Assembly (NCBI GenBank): GCA_036873135.1
Contig: JAPTYO010000008.1
Coordinates: 26,017,001 to 26,081,000, forward strand
Source of the DNA: Clarkia xantiana subsp. parviflora
Lineage: Eukaryota > Streptophyta > Magnoliopsida > Myrtales > Onagraceae
Direction: 5' to 3'
Length of the DNA: 64,000 bases
Shown in pieces: positions 45,501 through 56,178 of this stretch (the stretch's first letter is position 1; every line of letters begins with the position of its first letter). The notes under the pieces are model-generated. The model was not told the DNA's origin and made no database searches. It saw nothing but the letters and a program-made list of their open reading frames with translations. Made by a program: the position numbers and the translations under genes.

Positions 45501-46301
45501 TACGTATATATATATATATATACCATTTAATTTTATACGAGGCTCTAGTTAACTTCTATTTCCTAGTATAAACCATATAGGAGATTATATATAGCATGAT
45601 TAAAACAATAAGACGACGACGTTTTAAATTTCCGAGTACAAAGTCAAATGATTATCATAATAATTGGTAAACATAGCTAAAAATTGTTTCGAATGTTACC
45701 TACCAATTTTTTTATTTGCTCATTTACTAGTTAGCAATTTGTTAAATTGTTTAAATATTAACTACTAAATTATAGCTTTCTTTTCATCACGTATTAGGAA
45801 TATGAATCATTCCATTAAAAATAGACGAATATATTAGTAGAATTGAACATTCGTACATGAGAAACTCAAACTATCAAAATTTTTGAAAAAAGAAAAATCA
45901 GCTTGCATTTTGTCTAATTGGAAAACATGAGATATTAACTTGATAACTATCCCTAGCTGATAATGACCACTATAACGAGAAAAAAAGTAAAGTTAAAACA
46001 CGATACGCAAGAAAAAGAAAATGTAAAATCAGATAGCTTTACACACAAAGTATATATAATTATTAGAAGGAACAATATATAGGTATAATTGTGTAATGCT
46101 AAGAAAGAGATTAATGAAAGAAAAAAAAAAGTTAAGAAAAAGAATTTGTAACTAATTATTTTGTCTGTAGTAACACCGGACAGCTAGCCCTAATCCACTG
46201 TATGGTGTATATAAATCACTACTGTTGCTCACTGTAGTATCATCAACATTGAAAAAGGTGAGATTTTCCCAAAATAATTTGAAAAGCAGCGTGAGAGAGA
46301 G
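45501..46301. promoter_or_regulatory. Upstream region of the PGG-domain gene
   Basis: AT-rich. GTATATAAATCAC at 46207-46219 is a good TATA box about 90 bp before the start codon, followed by a GA-rich leader. Nothing else is recognisable. Confidence 0.55.
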
Positions 46302-47042
46302 ATGTCCGGCGACCAGGGCTCCAGCTCTGCTCCTACCTCAGAAGCCGACCGTAGGGTTAATGTCCCCTCCCCTGTCAACCCCTCTTCGTCTCCACAACGG
46401 AATATGATGAAGCACCTACTTTTCAGCACGGCCGTGCCGGAGGGCGGCCTCCGTCGTAGACGCTCTGTGAGCTGTTCTGCAGTTCCCCCCGCCGCCTCTC
46501 AGCTTGAGCCTCAGTCTCAGCCTTACCCTGGTGTCGCCCTCGCTGTTCAAGTACCACCTTCTCAAGCACCGGCCGCTGACCCTGCACCACCTCAAGCACC
46601 ACCTGAACAATGGAACCTTACCATGGACGCCTTCATGGCGATTGCTTTATGCATCGCAGCAGTAGCTATAACTTCCATGGTGGCAGCCCCTGGTGGTTTT
46701 ACGCCACCAGGAACATCCACCCCACCTGGATCTGCCGTCCTTCTCGGACACAGCAGAGGTTTGACATCGATCCAACAGTTTTATATTGTCAGTTTCATTG
46801 CGATTACTTTGTGCTTTTACCTAGTTGTTAGTTCACTCAAGGGTTTCGGTTCTTATAAATATAGCGTCTTTGCTACCACTGTCCTGATGCTGGCATGTTT
46901 GACCGAACACTATGCCCTGTGGAACCTCATTTGCATTATTTTGATAGTGCCCATTAATGTCATGTTCGGTGCGGCGATTGTATACGTGGTGTTAGCTCTT
47001 GTTCTCTCCATCCTCTTCCTTGCGCCACTCTGTTGCAAGTGA
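46302..47042 (+). CDS. PGG-domain membrane protein without ankyrin repeats (246 aa)
   Basis: An intact single-exon frame. Residues 1-105 are hydrophilic and rich in Ser, Pro, Gln and Ala (disordered, cytosolic-looking). From residue 106 there are four hydrophobic segments. The first ends with AVAITSMVAAPGGFTPPG, the signature of the PGG domain usually found after ankyrin repeats in plant ACD6-like proteins, and is followed by FYIVSFIAITLCFYLVVSSL. No ankyrin repeats are present here. ATG at 46302 follows a GA-rich leader and has G at +4. No target or activity is known from the sequence; a role in membrane-linked signalling is only an inference from family members. Confidence 0.8.
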   Translation: MSGDQGSSSAPTSEADRRVNVPSPVNPSSSPQRNMMKHLLFSTAVPEGGLRRRRSVSCSAVPPAASQLEPQSQPYPGVALAVQVPPSQAPAADPAPPQAPPEQWNLTMDAFMAIALCIAAVAITSMVAAPGGFTPPGTSTPPGSAVLLGHSRGLTSIQQFYIVSFIAITLCFYLVVSSLKGFGSYKYSVFATTVLMLACLTEHYALWNLICIILIVPINVMFGAAIVYVVLALVLSILFLAPLCCK

Positions 47043-47305
47043 TTCAGATTTTTAGCTAATGGCGTGGTCGGTGCTCCGGTGATCTTTGGACAAGGAGTCG
47101 TTCTAGCTTAGTGTTATGTTAACTGCCGTTTATCTTCTATATTGACCATGTTTAGTTTACTTGTTGAAACCTAATTAATATCAGTTGTTTACCATTTTCA
47201 CTTTTATGGATTAAATTAAATGAATGAATGAATGAATTTAATTATTTTGATGATTGGATGGATTTATTTTTAACTTGATTGTTGGTCCCGGTGCCTTATT
47301 ATTTA
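47043..47305. other. 3' flank of the PGG-domain gene
   Basis: AT-rich, with repeated GAATGAATGAATG at 47221-47236. It likely contains the 3' untranslated region. Confidence 0.5.
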
Positions 47306-47690
47306 CACTACAAGAAAAACGCTGATTTCCGACGGGTGAATTGCTAACCGAGACGAGAGGTCGGTCGGGAATGTACCGCCGTTTTCCGACCGTATTACGT
47401 CGGATTCGAGGGAAAAATCGCTCCCAGTCTCCAAAAATTTTTGTGAGGATAATTGGTAACTTCTTACAAAAAAGAGTAAAGTAACCCCTACCGTCTCCAA
47501 AAGTGTTTCGTTTAATCAACAATAAACAACTTCGTCTCCAATAACTTCTTCTACATAATTATTGTCTAGAATCATTGTTCCGTTCTCAAACATAAATTAT
47601 GAAGTAAAATAATTGGGAGAAGGGGGAAATGATTTAAAAATAATAATATAAGTTTAAGAACTTTTTTGGTTAATATTGTAGTTAATATGT
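47306..47690 (+). mobile_element. Left end of a CACTA transposon
   Basis: CACTACAAGAAAAACG at 47306 is the standard plant CACTA terminus. GGTCGGTCGGG, CCGACCG and CGTCGG-like words follow within 100 bp as subterminal repeats. The matching right end with TTTCTTGTAGTG is not in the window. A related-looking CCGACC/GGTCGG-bearing stretch occurs at 61877-62160, which may be the other side of the same or a similar element. Confidence 0.65.
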
Positions 47691-47739
47691 CCTATTGCAG
47701 GAAATTTCGTTTTTCCTAACATTGGACTCTAATACCACT
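47690..47739 (-). mobile_element. Primer-site remnant of a second copia copy
   Basis: On the minus strand, just after the left LTR, the sequence reads GTGGTATTAGAGTCCAATG and then GAAATTTCCTGCAAT. This corresponds to the primer-binding site and first internal bases next to the right LTR (53280-53324). Homology stops at about 47690. So this LTR also served as the 5' LTR of another, now truncated, copy. Confidence 0.75.
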
Positions 47740-48194
47740 TGTAAAAACTAAATTGGGGTTTCGAATATCTCACACACACTCAAATGAACTCACTGAATGT
47801 AAATGGATTGGATTAAACAACAGAAACGAAGAAATTAAGCAAAGTAAACGAAAATGAAGAAGAAATGTAATTGATTACTTGAATATGATTCAACGGATTA
47901 CACAGGCTTTATAGCCAAATTAGTTGCGTAAATTACAGACCCACTACGACACTAAACATACCCACTAATTGATTAACGGTAACAAACAGAGAATCGCAAG
48001 AAATCAGCTTGAAATCGGGGTGGAGTTGCGCAAAAATTGCATAAGCTAACATATGAACTTCTGAACCGGACTTCACACTTGAACCGCTTCCGAACCGCTA
48101 CGCTGAACCAGACTTCAACTACTTTAACGGAAATTCAAAAGCTGGGGCCATTTCTTATGCTCTGAGGTCCTGGTTTCGAACTCCAGCTCCAACA
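47740..48194 (-). repeat. 3' LTR of the copia element (455 bp)
   Basis: The plus strand runs TGTAAAAACTAAATTGG to CCAGCTCCAACA. It is bordered by the polypurine tract on the right and by a primer-binding site on the left, an arrangement of two tandem elements sharing one LTR. Confidence 0.9.
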
Positions 48195-48201
48195 CTCTCC
48201 C

Positions 48202-49239
48202 TTAAACTGAACTTTGATCTTTCAAATTCAGTTTACAAACTCCAAGTTGACTCCTTTGATGTTCAAAATCAGCACGCTTCAAGCCTTTGGTTAATACATC
48301 TACAATTTGGTCCTTGCTTCTGACTGACTTTACATCAATTACTCCTTCACTCACTAATTCTCTGAGAAAAAAATCTTCTTCCATCGATGTATTTACTCAT
48401 CCCATACATCACTGGCTTCTTTGCCAATTTGATTGATGATTCATTATCGCAGTAAATGGATGTTGCTCCTTCTTGCTTGTGCTGCAAAAATTCAAGGATT
48501 CTCCTGACCAAAATGACATGACAGCTACACATTGAACTGGCAACACACTCAGCTTCTGTTGTTGAGAGGGTGACAATTGGTTGCTTCTTTGAGGACCAAA
48601 TCACAGCTGCATTGCTCATTAGAAGATCATATCCTGTGTGGCTCCTTCCATCGTGCTTGAATCCTGCAAAGTCATTATCATCATAGGCAATAACATTTGA
48701 GTTTCCAGAAGCTTTATAGTGAATACCAAACTCCTTGGTTCCTTGCACATATCTGAGGATCATTTTGATTGCAAAGAGATGCATTTCAGTTGGATTCTCC
48801 ATGAAACGACTAACTAAGCGCACTGCACACTGAATGTCACGCCTAGTAGCTGTTAAATACATTAAGCTTCCAATTAACTGCCTATATAGAGAGTTTTATC
48901 CACCTTCTTCCCTGACCCCTCTCTGGTGAGTTTGTTCCCTAACTCTACTGGTGTAGTGAATGGATTGCATTCATCCATTTTGAACCTCTTTAAGATTTCA
49001 GGAGCATACTTCTTTTGACAGATGAAGACACCACCACTATGCTGCTTGACTTATGAACCCAGAAAGTAATGCAAAAGACATAAATCTGTTATCTCAAACT
49101 CATCCCTCATACTGTGCTTGAATTCTTCACATAACTTGGGGCAATTACCCGTGTAGATCAAGTCATCAACATAGACACATACTATCAGAATTCTATCTTC
49201 ATTGCTTTTCTTAGTGAAGAGTGTATGCTCAAAAGGACA
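48202..49239 (-). pseudogene. Copia RNase H and C-terminal half of reverse transcriptase
   Basis: Minus strand. RT motif YVDDLIYTGN lies at about 49170-49140, with the connection region ending in RQLIGSLMYLTATR. RNase H follows: YDDNDFAGFKHDGRSHTGY, STTEAECVASS, YCDNESSIKLAKKP. An A-run near 48368 shifts the frame before VDVLTKGLK. The catalytic aspartates of RT and the RNase H Glu are readable, but stops (for example near 49050) break the protein. Confidence 0.9.
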
Positions 49240-49248
49240 TTTCTGAAA

Positions 49249-50122
49249 GGGTTAAGAACCTATGAAAGGTCTGAACTATCACCCATGTTAACGGGAGAGG
49301 TCTGAAATTTAAAAAGTTAATAACAGAGGTCTGAAATTTCAATTTTGTTGATTTGAGGTTTTTCGTCCATTTTTAGGGTTAAATTTAACAGAATTGTGTG
49401 AAATGACATTTTTGCCCCTTTAATATTTTGTTTTATTTAATATCTTATTTAAGGAAATGTGAAATGACAATTTTACCCCTAAAGTCAAATTAAAACCACC
49501 CAACTCCGGCCACCGCCACCCGACTCCGGCCACCACCACCCGACTCCGGCGGCCACCACCTCGACTCCGACGACCACCACCTCGGCTCCGGCGACCCGAC
49601 TCCGGCCACCATCGGGGCCAAAAAGCTCCGATCGGAGCCAAAAAAGCTTCGATCGGAGCCAAAAAAGCTCCGATCGGAGCCAAAAAAGCTCCGATCGGAG
49701 TCCAATCGGGGCCGGTGGCTCCGATCGGAGTCTAATCGGGGCCGGTGGCTCCGATTTTGGCCCAATTGGAGCCTTGGTGGTGGTCTCCGGAGTACGGTGG
49801 TGGTCGCCGGAGTACGGTGGTGGTCGTCGGAGTACGATTGGTGGTCGCCGGAGTACCGTGGTGGCTTCAAGGGCATTTTGGTCTTTTCACTCCAAGCATG
49901 TGAGGGGCACACTTGATAGAAGGGCATTTTTGGAAATTTATTTTATTTCCGGTCACATGCTTGGCATGTGACCAATTTCCGTTAGTTTTAACGGAAAAAA
50001 CTAACGGAGACCGCTGTTATCAACAAAATTGAAATTTCAGACCTCTGTCATTAACTTTTTAAATTTCAGACCTCTCCCGTTAACATAGGTGATAGTTCAG
50101 ACCTTTCATAGGTTCTTAACCC
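49249..50122. mobile_element. Mutator-like (MULE) non-autonomous element (874 bp)
   Basis: Long inverted repeats of over 100 bp begin GGGTTAAGAACCTATGAAAG and end TTTCATAGGTTCTTAACCC. A perfect 9-bp duplication TTTCTGAAA (49240-49248, 50123-50131) flanks them, the MULE size. The centre (49490-49880) is GC-rich with CCACCACCCGACTCCGGC repeats and a ~21-bp array on the palindrome GGCTCCGATCGGAGCC. No transposase is encoded. The GC-rich centre may be acquired sequence. Confidence 0.93.
49610..49770. repeat. Palindromic ~21-bp tandem array inside the MULE
   Basis: Copies of GGAGCCAAAAAAGCTCCGATC follow one another four times (49610-49700), then a variant with AATCGGGGCCGGTGGCTCCG repeats. Each carries the palindrome GGCTCCGATCGGAGCC or a close variant. 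Confidence 0.85.
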
Positions 50123-50131
50123 TTTCTGAAA

Positions 50132-51148
50132 CCCAGACTTCAACAAATGACCTCTAATCTGCTATACCAGGCTCTAGGAGCTTGCTTCAAACCATACAAA
50201 TCCTTCTTTAACCTATAGACCCAATTTTCTTTTCCCTTAATTTCAAAGCCTAAAGGTTGATCAATATAGACTTCCTCTCTCAGGTTTCCATGCAAGAACG
50301 CAGATTTGACATCAAGTTGAAAGAGAGACCAACCATTTTGAGCAACTAGAGGGAGCTAACATTAAGCCTAATTGTGTCTAACCTACATGAGCAAAAACCT
50401 CGGTGTAATCAATACCATAGGATTGCTTATATCCTTTGGCCACTAACCTGGCTTTGTATTTGTTAATTTCTCCATTTTGATTGAGCTTAGTTTTGTAAAC
50501 CCATTTAACTCCAATTGACTTATGATTCTGAGGTAACTTGACCAATTCCCAAGTCATATTCTTCTCTATAGATTCTATTTCAGATTTCATAGCAATTCTC
50601 CATTTTTCACTTTCATTTGCTGAGTGAAAATCTAAGGGATCACAATCAGAGAAAAATAAGCAATAAGTAATGAAATCTGATCTATGAATCTCAGTTCCAT
50701 TTACCTCATAATCCTCGAACCAAACTGGTCTTTTGACTCCCCTTTTCTCAGTGATAAGCTGTCCTGAGTTGAGTTGTGTTTGCACCTGTCTGCTACACTC
50801 AGGTAGTCTTCCTTGATATTCAACTAATTCAAGTGTGTCCCCAGCATCCTGCATGCTTTCTGAGCTTGTTGAGTGGACTGAGGATTGATCACCTTGTCCA
50901 TCTGCTTCATCTTGTTCCTGATTCATGGTCTGCTCATTCAATTGAGTATTAACTTGTTGCTCCTCTTCAAAGTTAGATATAATGAGCTTCCAATATCTTC
51001 TGGATGACCCCCAGTTCCATGATGCTGCCTTATTGAACACAACATTCCTGCTAATGATGACCCTTTTCCCTATAGGATCATAAAGCTTGCAGGCCTTGGA
51101 TTCCTCACTAATGCCAAGAAAGATACATTTTTGGCTTCGATCATCCAA
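50132..51148 (-). pseudogene. Copia reverse transcriptase, N-terminal half
   Basis: Minus strand. The upstream part (QKCIFLGISEESKACKLYDP, RNVVFNKAASWNW) is the linker after integrase. The RVT_2 domain starts at MTWELVKLPQNHKSIGVKWV and continues YKARLVAKGYKQSYGIDYTEVFAHV. The frame breaks at about 50378 and the RT continues in other frames until the MULE. Confidence 0.92.
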
Positions 51149-51289
51149 TTTCTTCTTGTGTCCAGGTACTAATGCATATGCTATTCATCCAAACACTCTA
51201 AAGCTCTCAACTGAAGGCTTTTTACCTGACCAAGCCTCTTGAGGTGTCATTTTCTCCACTGCACTGGTTGGACACCTGTTTAGCAGGAA

Positions 51290-51800
51290 AAAACTCTACA
51301 CCACTGCTTCTGCCCAGAATGACTTAGGGACATTCCTAGCCTTCATTATGCTTCTCACCATGTTAATGATTGTCCTATTCTTTCTTTCTGCAACTCCATT
51401 TTGCTCAGGAGTGTGAGGAGCTGTCTTTTTTCTTCTGATTCCCCTATGCTTGCAGAAACACTCAAATTCAGTGGAGCAATACTCTCCCCCTCTGTCAGAT
51501 CTTAGGCACAATATCTTCTTCTTGATATGAGCTTCTAATTGGGTTTTGAATGCCCTAAATGCATCCAAAGCGTCTGACTTAGCTGAGAGGATGTAAACCC
51601 ATGCCTTCCTCGAGAAATCATCTATAAAAGAGATGAAATATCTCTTTCCTCTATTGGTTTCAGGTGAGATTGGGCCACATATGTCTATGTGAATGAGCTA
51701 TAATATCTCTGTAGCTCTCCCTGCAGGTCCACTTGGAAAGATTCCTTTCTTTGCTTGCTTAAAACACAAGTTTCACACAACTGCTTCTTCTCCTCTATCT
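51290..51800 (-). pseudogene. Copia integrase core
   Basis: Minus strand. The region contains HIDICGPISPET (first Asp) in a frame interrupted upstream, then KKILCLRSDRGGEYCSTEF (second Asp) and APHTPEQNGVAERKNRTI (Glu). ARNVPKSFWAEAVV closes the domain. The catalytic D, D, E residues are all present, but stops separate the pieces. Confidence 0.9.
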
Positions 51801-51809
51801 CTGGTAACC

Positions 51810-52337
51810 CTAACACCATGTTTTAGTTTTCAGTGTTTTCAGTCCACTGAAACCTAAATGTCCCATTCTCAAATGCCAAAGCCATGATGCATCTCCTAAG
51901 CTCTCTGCTGACCCTTCCTTGACATGTAAACATTTGTGAACTATGTTTAACTTCACTGGGAACATCCTCTTCTCAGTTAGTTTTGAGGTAAAAATAAGAT
52001 CATGCTTTTCATTGTAGACATCAAAGCATTTATCATCAATTACCATAGCAAAACCTAACTCTTGTAATTGCCCAACACTTAATAGATTTGTGGTAAGGGC
52101 AGACACATATAAGTCTTCTCAAATTAATTCAATTGAACCCTTCTCTGACCTGACTTTGATGTTGCCTCTTCCTTTCACTAGCACACCTGAGCTGTTCCCA
52201 AAAATAACTCTTGACTGATAACTTTCATCTAAAGAGTCAAACACTTCCTTGTTGCCTGTCATATGATTGCTGCAACCTGAGTCCAAAAACCAAACATTTT
52301 TGTTAATTTGGCTTGTCTCTCCTTCATTGACTACCAT
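51810..52337 (-). pseudogene. Copia protease and pre-integrase zinc domain
   Basis: Minus strand. NVWFLDSGCSNHMTG carries the protease DSG triad (about 52300-52262). A stop at about 52119 separates it from the GAG-pre-integrase region: LTTNLLSVGQLQELGF, and WLWHLRMGHLGFSGLKTL with the zinc-binding histidines. Confidence 0.9.
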
Positions 52338-52409
52338 CAGTAGAAGTTCTTTCTCATCTGTGTAATTCGAATGCTCTTCCCTTCTTTCAGTTATATTTGC
52401 ATAACATTC

Positions 52410-53192
52410 TCATTTAAAGTTACCTAGACGATGGCACCTATAACATTCCACTTGGGATTTGCTTCCTCTGCCACGACCTCTTCCTCTATTCTGATGGCTA
52501 CCCCTTTGACTTGAGCTGCTGCTCCCCTTGTCAAAAATCTTTTTCTTTTCTTCCTCTTCATGATGCTTGAGAAAGTGACCTATACTTGAGCCACCACTTC
52601 CTCTTCCTCGAAAAGAACCCCTCCTTTTGTTGAATTTGTTCTTCTCACATGCTGTCAAGGCATGTTCTTCTACATCTGAATTTCTATTCAGAACCTGCTC
52701 ATGAAGGATTAAAGAGCTTTGTAGCTCATCCAGTGTTAGAGTCTCTAGGTCTTTGGCTTCAGTAATTGAGATTACCACAAGATCCCATTTGTGTGTTAGG
52801 GACCTTAGGATTTTCTCAACTATCAGCTTGTTTGTCAATGCTTCTCCATTGATCCTCATCTTCGTGCATATCTCCATGACCCTCATGCAGTAATCAAGCA
52901 CTCTTTCTCCTTCTTTCATTTGTATGAGTTCAAACTCCATTCCGAGTGCCTGCAACTGAGCCTTCTGAACTCTCTCAGACCCAGTTCCCTTCTTCTTCAT
53001 TGATAGCCAAATATCCTTTGACGTATCATTATTGATGATGGTTGAAATGGTAGCTCTATCAATTGCTTGAAACAACAATCCTTTTTCCTTCATGTCAATA
53101 AGTTTCCTTTGCTTGTAAATTTCTTTAGTCTCAGCTCTAATTTCATCTTTGACAACCTCCCAAAACTCCTTTGCTCGTAGCAAATTCTCCAT
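52410..53192 (-). pseudogene. Copia gag (UBN2 type)
   Basis: Minus strand, 260 residues. It begins MENLLRAKEFWEVVKDEI, has the UBN2-like core (DTSKDIWLSMKKK, ELIQMKEGERVLDYCMRV, LRSLTHKWDLVVISI) and an Arg/Gly linker. The zinc knuckle reads CYRCHRLGNFK and then TGA (52412-52410), so its His is replaced by Asn and the last Cys lies after the stop. The upstream leader is short (to the LTR at 53325). Confidence 0.92.
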
Positions 53193-53309
53193 GACAGTGC
53201 TCCAATACGCGTAATCTCCATCATACTTGGGTATTTATAACCCAAACAAGCTTGAACTTCCTTCTATCATTTTTCAGGATTGCAGGAAATTTCATTTTTT
53301 CTAACCATG

Positions 53310-53322
53310 GGCTCTGATACCA
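53310..53322 (-). promoter_or_regulatory. Primer-binding site of the copia element
   Basis: The minus strand reads TGGTATCAGAGCC two bases from the LTR end, complementary to the 3' end of initiator tRNA-Met as is usual for copia. Confidence 0.88.
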
Positions 53323-53324
53323 CT

Positions 53325-53779
53325 TGTGAAAACTAAATTGGGGTTTCGAATCTCTCACACACACTCAATTGAACTCACTGAATGTAAATGGATTGGATTA
53401 AACAACATAAACAAAGAAATTAAGCAAAGTAAACGAAAATGAAGAAGAAATGTAATTGATTACTTGAATATGATTCAACGGATTACACAAGCTTTATAGC
53501 CAAATTAGTTGCGTAAATTACAGACCCACTACGACACTAAACAGACCCACTAATTGATTAACAGTAACAAACAGAGAATCACAAGAAATCAGCTTGAAAT
53601 CGGGGTGGAGTTGCGCAAAAATTGCAGAAGCTAACAGATGAACTTCTGAACCGGACTTCACACTTGAACCACTTCCGAACCGCTACGCTGAACCGGACTT
53701 CAACTACTTTAGCGGAAATTCAAAAGCTGGCGCCATTTCTTTTGCTATGAGGTCCTGGTTTCGAACTCCTGCTCCAACA
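53325..53779 (-). repeat. 5' LTR of the copia element (455 bp)
   Basis: The plus strand runs TGTGAAAACTAAATTGG to CTGCTCCAACA. It has the same length as the 3' LTR, with a modest number of substitutions by eye. Confidence 0.9.
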
Positions 53780-53789
53780 TGATAAATAA

Positions 53790-56173
53790 AGAAATTTAAC
53801 TCTAGGGTTACTCTAGGCTAGCTACAGCCGCCTCCAGCCCTTAACTTCTTTCGCACAGCTAAGCTCCCACATCCCAAAATCTAAGACAGAGACTCTCCAT
53901 AGTTCATTCTTAGTTCTCAGACTCTCAAGTTCTCCGGCTTAGCTCGTCCTCCCGTGCCACCAAGTGAGTTACATCAGCTGACGCTTTGTTATCAGTAATC
54001 TCTATTGATCTAAATGATATTCTCTTCCTTTTCGTGAAATTCTTATCCATCTCCCAATCCTTGTATTAATAACTGCAGTCGGTTCTTTAGCTCAACTTTC
54101 TAGAATCACTTTCGCACTCTCCAAAAGTCTCCATCTAGTCCAAGTAATTTCTGGTTGCAGCATCATATGCTGATTTCTTCTGTAATTAGAGCTCTTCATT
54201 CGATCTGTATTCCTAGATAGAATCCGCTGGTTAAGTTTCCGAGGATTTGCGGATGTGGATCGTATTTTGGTGGAGAATGAGCGGAGGAAAATGAGGATAC
54301 AATATTTGACCTTAGTAACTCTGATATGTAGCATATTAGGTCAATACGAAGTGATGGGCTAAATGAACAGCTCATGATTGTTATTGACTACTATTATCTC
54401 TCATTCTACGGATGAAGAATTATGCTATATGTTGTCTTATTTATCTTTACGCTTGTCTGTATGTGGTCTATATAAGCTTTATGTGTAAGGAGTTACACAA
54501 ACTGAGAACCAATGACATTTGAATTATAGTTTTGTGATATGAGGTTAAACGATTCATTTAACTTCTAGTTTTGACCAGTTTAAACTATGTTTTGACATAT
54601 TCGGTCCTTCTCAAGCAGTTTATGAGCTGCTTCTTCGTTAATTCATGATGAACCTTGGTCAAGTGGTGCTGCTGCCACTCAACTATTGCAGAAATATTAA
54701 GGACATTGAGTGGCAAGTGATACTTTTTCTATGACACATGATTTTTCAGTATATGAAAGCTCATATTAAAAAAAAAAAGGAAGGACATCATTGTAAAGTA
54801 TGTGTCACTTGGTTTTAGAACCTCCCCGTGTCTGGACAAATATTAAGCTACATAATTGATTAGTACAGTAACTCTACAGTTGTTATTTCAATTAATTTTG
54901 CAATCATAGAAGCTGACTAGGATACCATTGTTTCAGCTATGATTAATTTTTGTTGCACTGTTTCTTTGGCAGAATTCTAAGAACAATTAGTACTATTCGT
55001 AATGCAATTTTCTTTTTCCAATATGTTGTAATCACCCAATTGGTTTGAGTGGACCACACTTAATTGTAAAATCTTTATTTTCAGGTTGAGCATTTTTCAG
55101 GGAAGAAAGATAATGACAGCATATGAGTTAATGAGATATTTTGTCAGGAAGTCTTTCTCAATCTCAACATCATGTATTGTGCCAAAGTTAATATATTTAT
55201 TTCTCATAAAAGATTCTATTTGTGCATTATATTTTCTAATTCAACATTGATATCATTTTATAATATCAGGTTCCATATTGTAGCTGCTGGTGTTGCTTGT
55301 TTTATAGTTAGCTAGCAGATTTACCTACATCATTATTATGTGCAGGTATCTATCTTCTTACTTATCAAGGTTGTCTTGGATGGGCTGCTCTGGGTTATTG
55401 GATTGTGCATAAGTTTGTGATATCCGAAGATTTTGGTATGGATGAAGGTGTAAGCCTAATTCATTAAATGGGCTATGTGCATTGTTGCAACTACATTGAT
55501 TATGCAGGTTTTCTACGACAATAAAGTAATTGAATTCCTTAGTTTTAAGAAAGTATAATAAGTTCTCTCCTCTCTGGGTTTTTTTTCTCCAGATGGTAAA
55601 GGAAATAACAAGTTAACGATGACACAGTTAAAAATCAGGAAATATAGTTTGACATATGATTCCTGAAAGGTATTTAATCGTTTGGTATGTTTGTACTTAT
55701 GTTCAACTTGGGGTTGAAAGCTCCATACATGGTATAATAGAACACTAGATAATGTTGAAATGCAGGTCACCCTATCAAATATGATGATAAGCAGCCAATT
55801 GTACCTTGAGGACCTAGGTATGTACCATGTAATTAGCAAGTTGTTAGTTATAATCTAAATCACACTGAGAGATTCTTACCACACTAAATTCTGGAAAATT
55901 TCTTATATTTGGTTATTAGTTTATCATTTGGGGATTTTCGATAGATTTTGTTATATACAGAATCTTATGTGAAGCTGCTACAAGTTTGCAGGTAGAGCAC
56001 AAGATTCAGTTAGGATCAGGTTCTCTAGACATGCGATTGCTTGCTACTCTGAGGAATGATTATGTTATATTTTAATGGTGTTAATGACATAGTCTTATTT
56101 GCAAAAATTTGAATAGTGTTGTTTAGATTTTACGGTATTTAATGTTTATGGTTGTATGTTATCTTTTCACTTC
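53790..56173 (+). other. Exon-like segments, probable gene remnant, unidentified
   Basis: 53800-53970 looks like a C/T-rich plant 5' leader. At about 55346 a GCAG acceptor opens a segment encoding IYLLTYQGCLGWAALGYWIV and ending near a GAAG|GTGTAAG donor at 55450. Further acceptor-like GCAG sites precede segments at 55509, 55766 and 55992. The peptide is hydrophobic, like a membrane segment. Downstream segments carry stops in all frames I tried, so this is more likely a decayed or captured gene than a working one. I do not recognise the family with confidence. Confidence 0.35.
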
Positions 56174-56178
56174 ACTAT

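Larger units (their letters stand above)
47740..53779 (-). mobile_element. Ty1/copia retrotransposon, degenerate, with MULE insertion
   Basis: Two 455-bp LTRs (47740-48194 and 53325-53779) flank a minus-strand interior. The order gag, protease, integrase, reverse transcriptase, RNase H is diagnostic of copia. The primer site lies at 53310-53322, and the polypurine tract TTTAAGGGAGAG (minus strand, near 48195-48206) precedes the 3' LTR. Stops and frameshifts interrupt every domain. An 874-bp MULE sits in the RT domain (49249-50122). Confidence 0.93.

Noticed and set aside
49490..49927. Arg/Ser-rich repeat protein in the MULE
   Set aside because: It is the translation of a short palindromic tandem repeat. 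It could be captured coding DNA, but no gene can be supported.
55513..55839. 108-residue minus-strand open frame
   Set aside because: It is antisense to exon-like sequence, has AT-driven composition and shows no domain.
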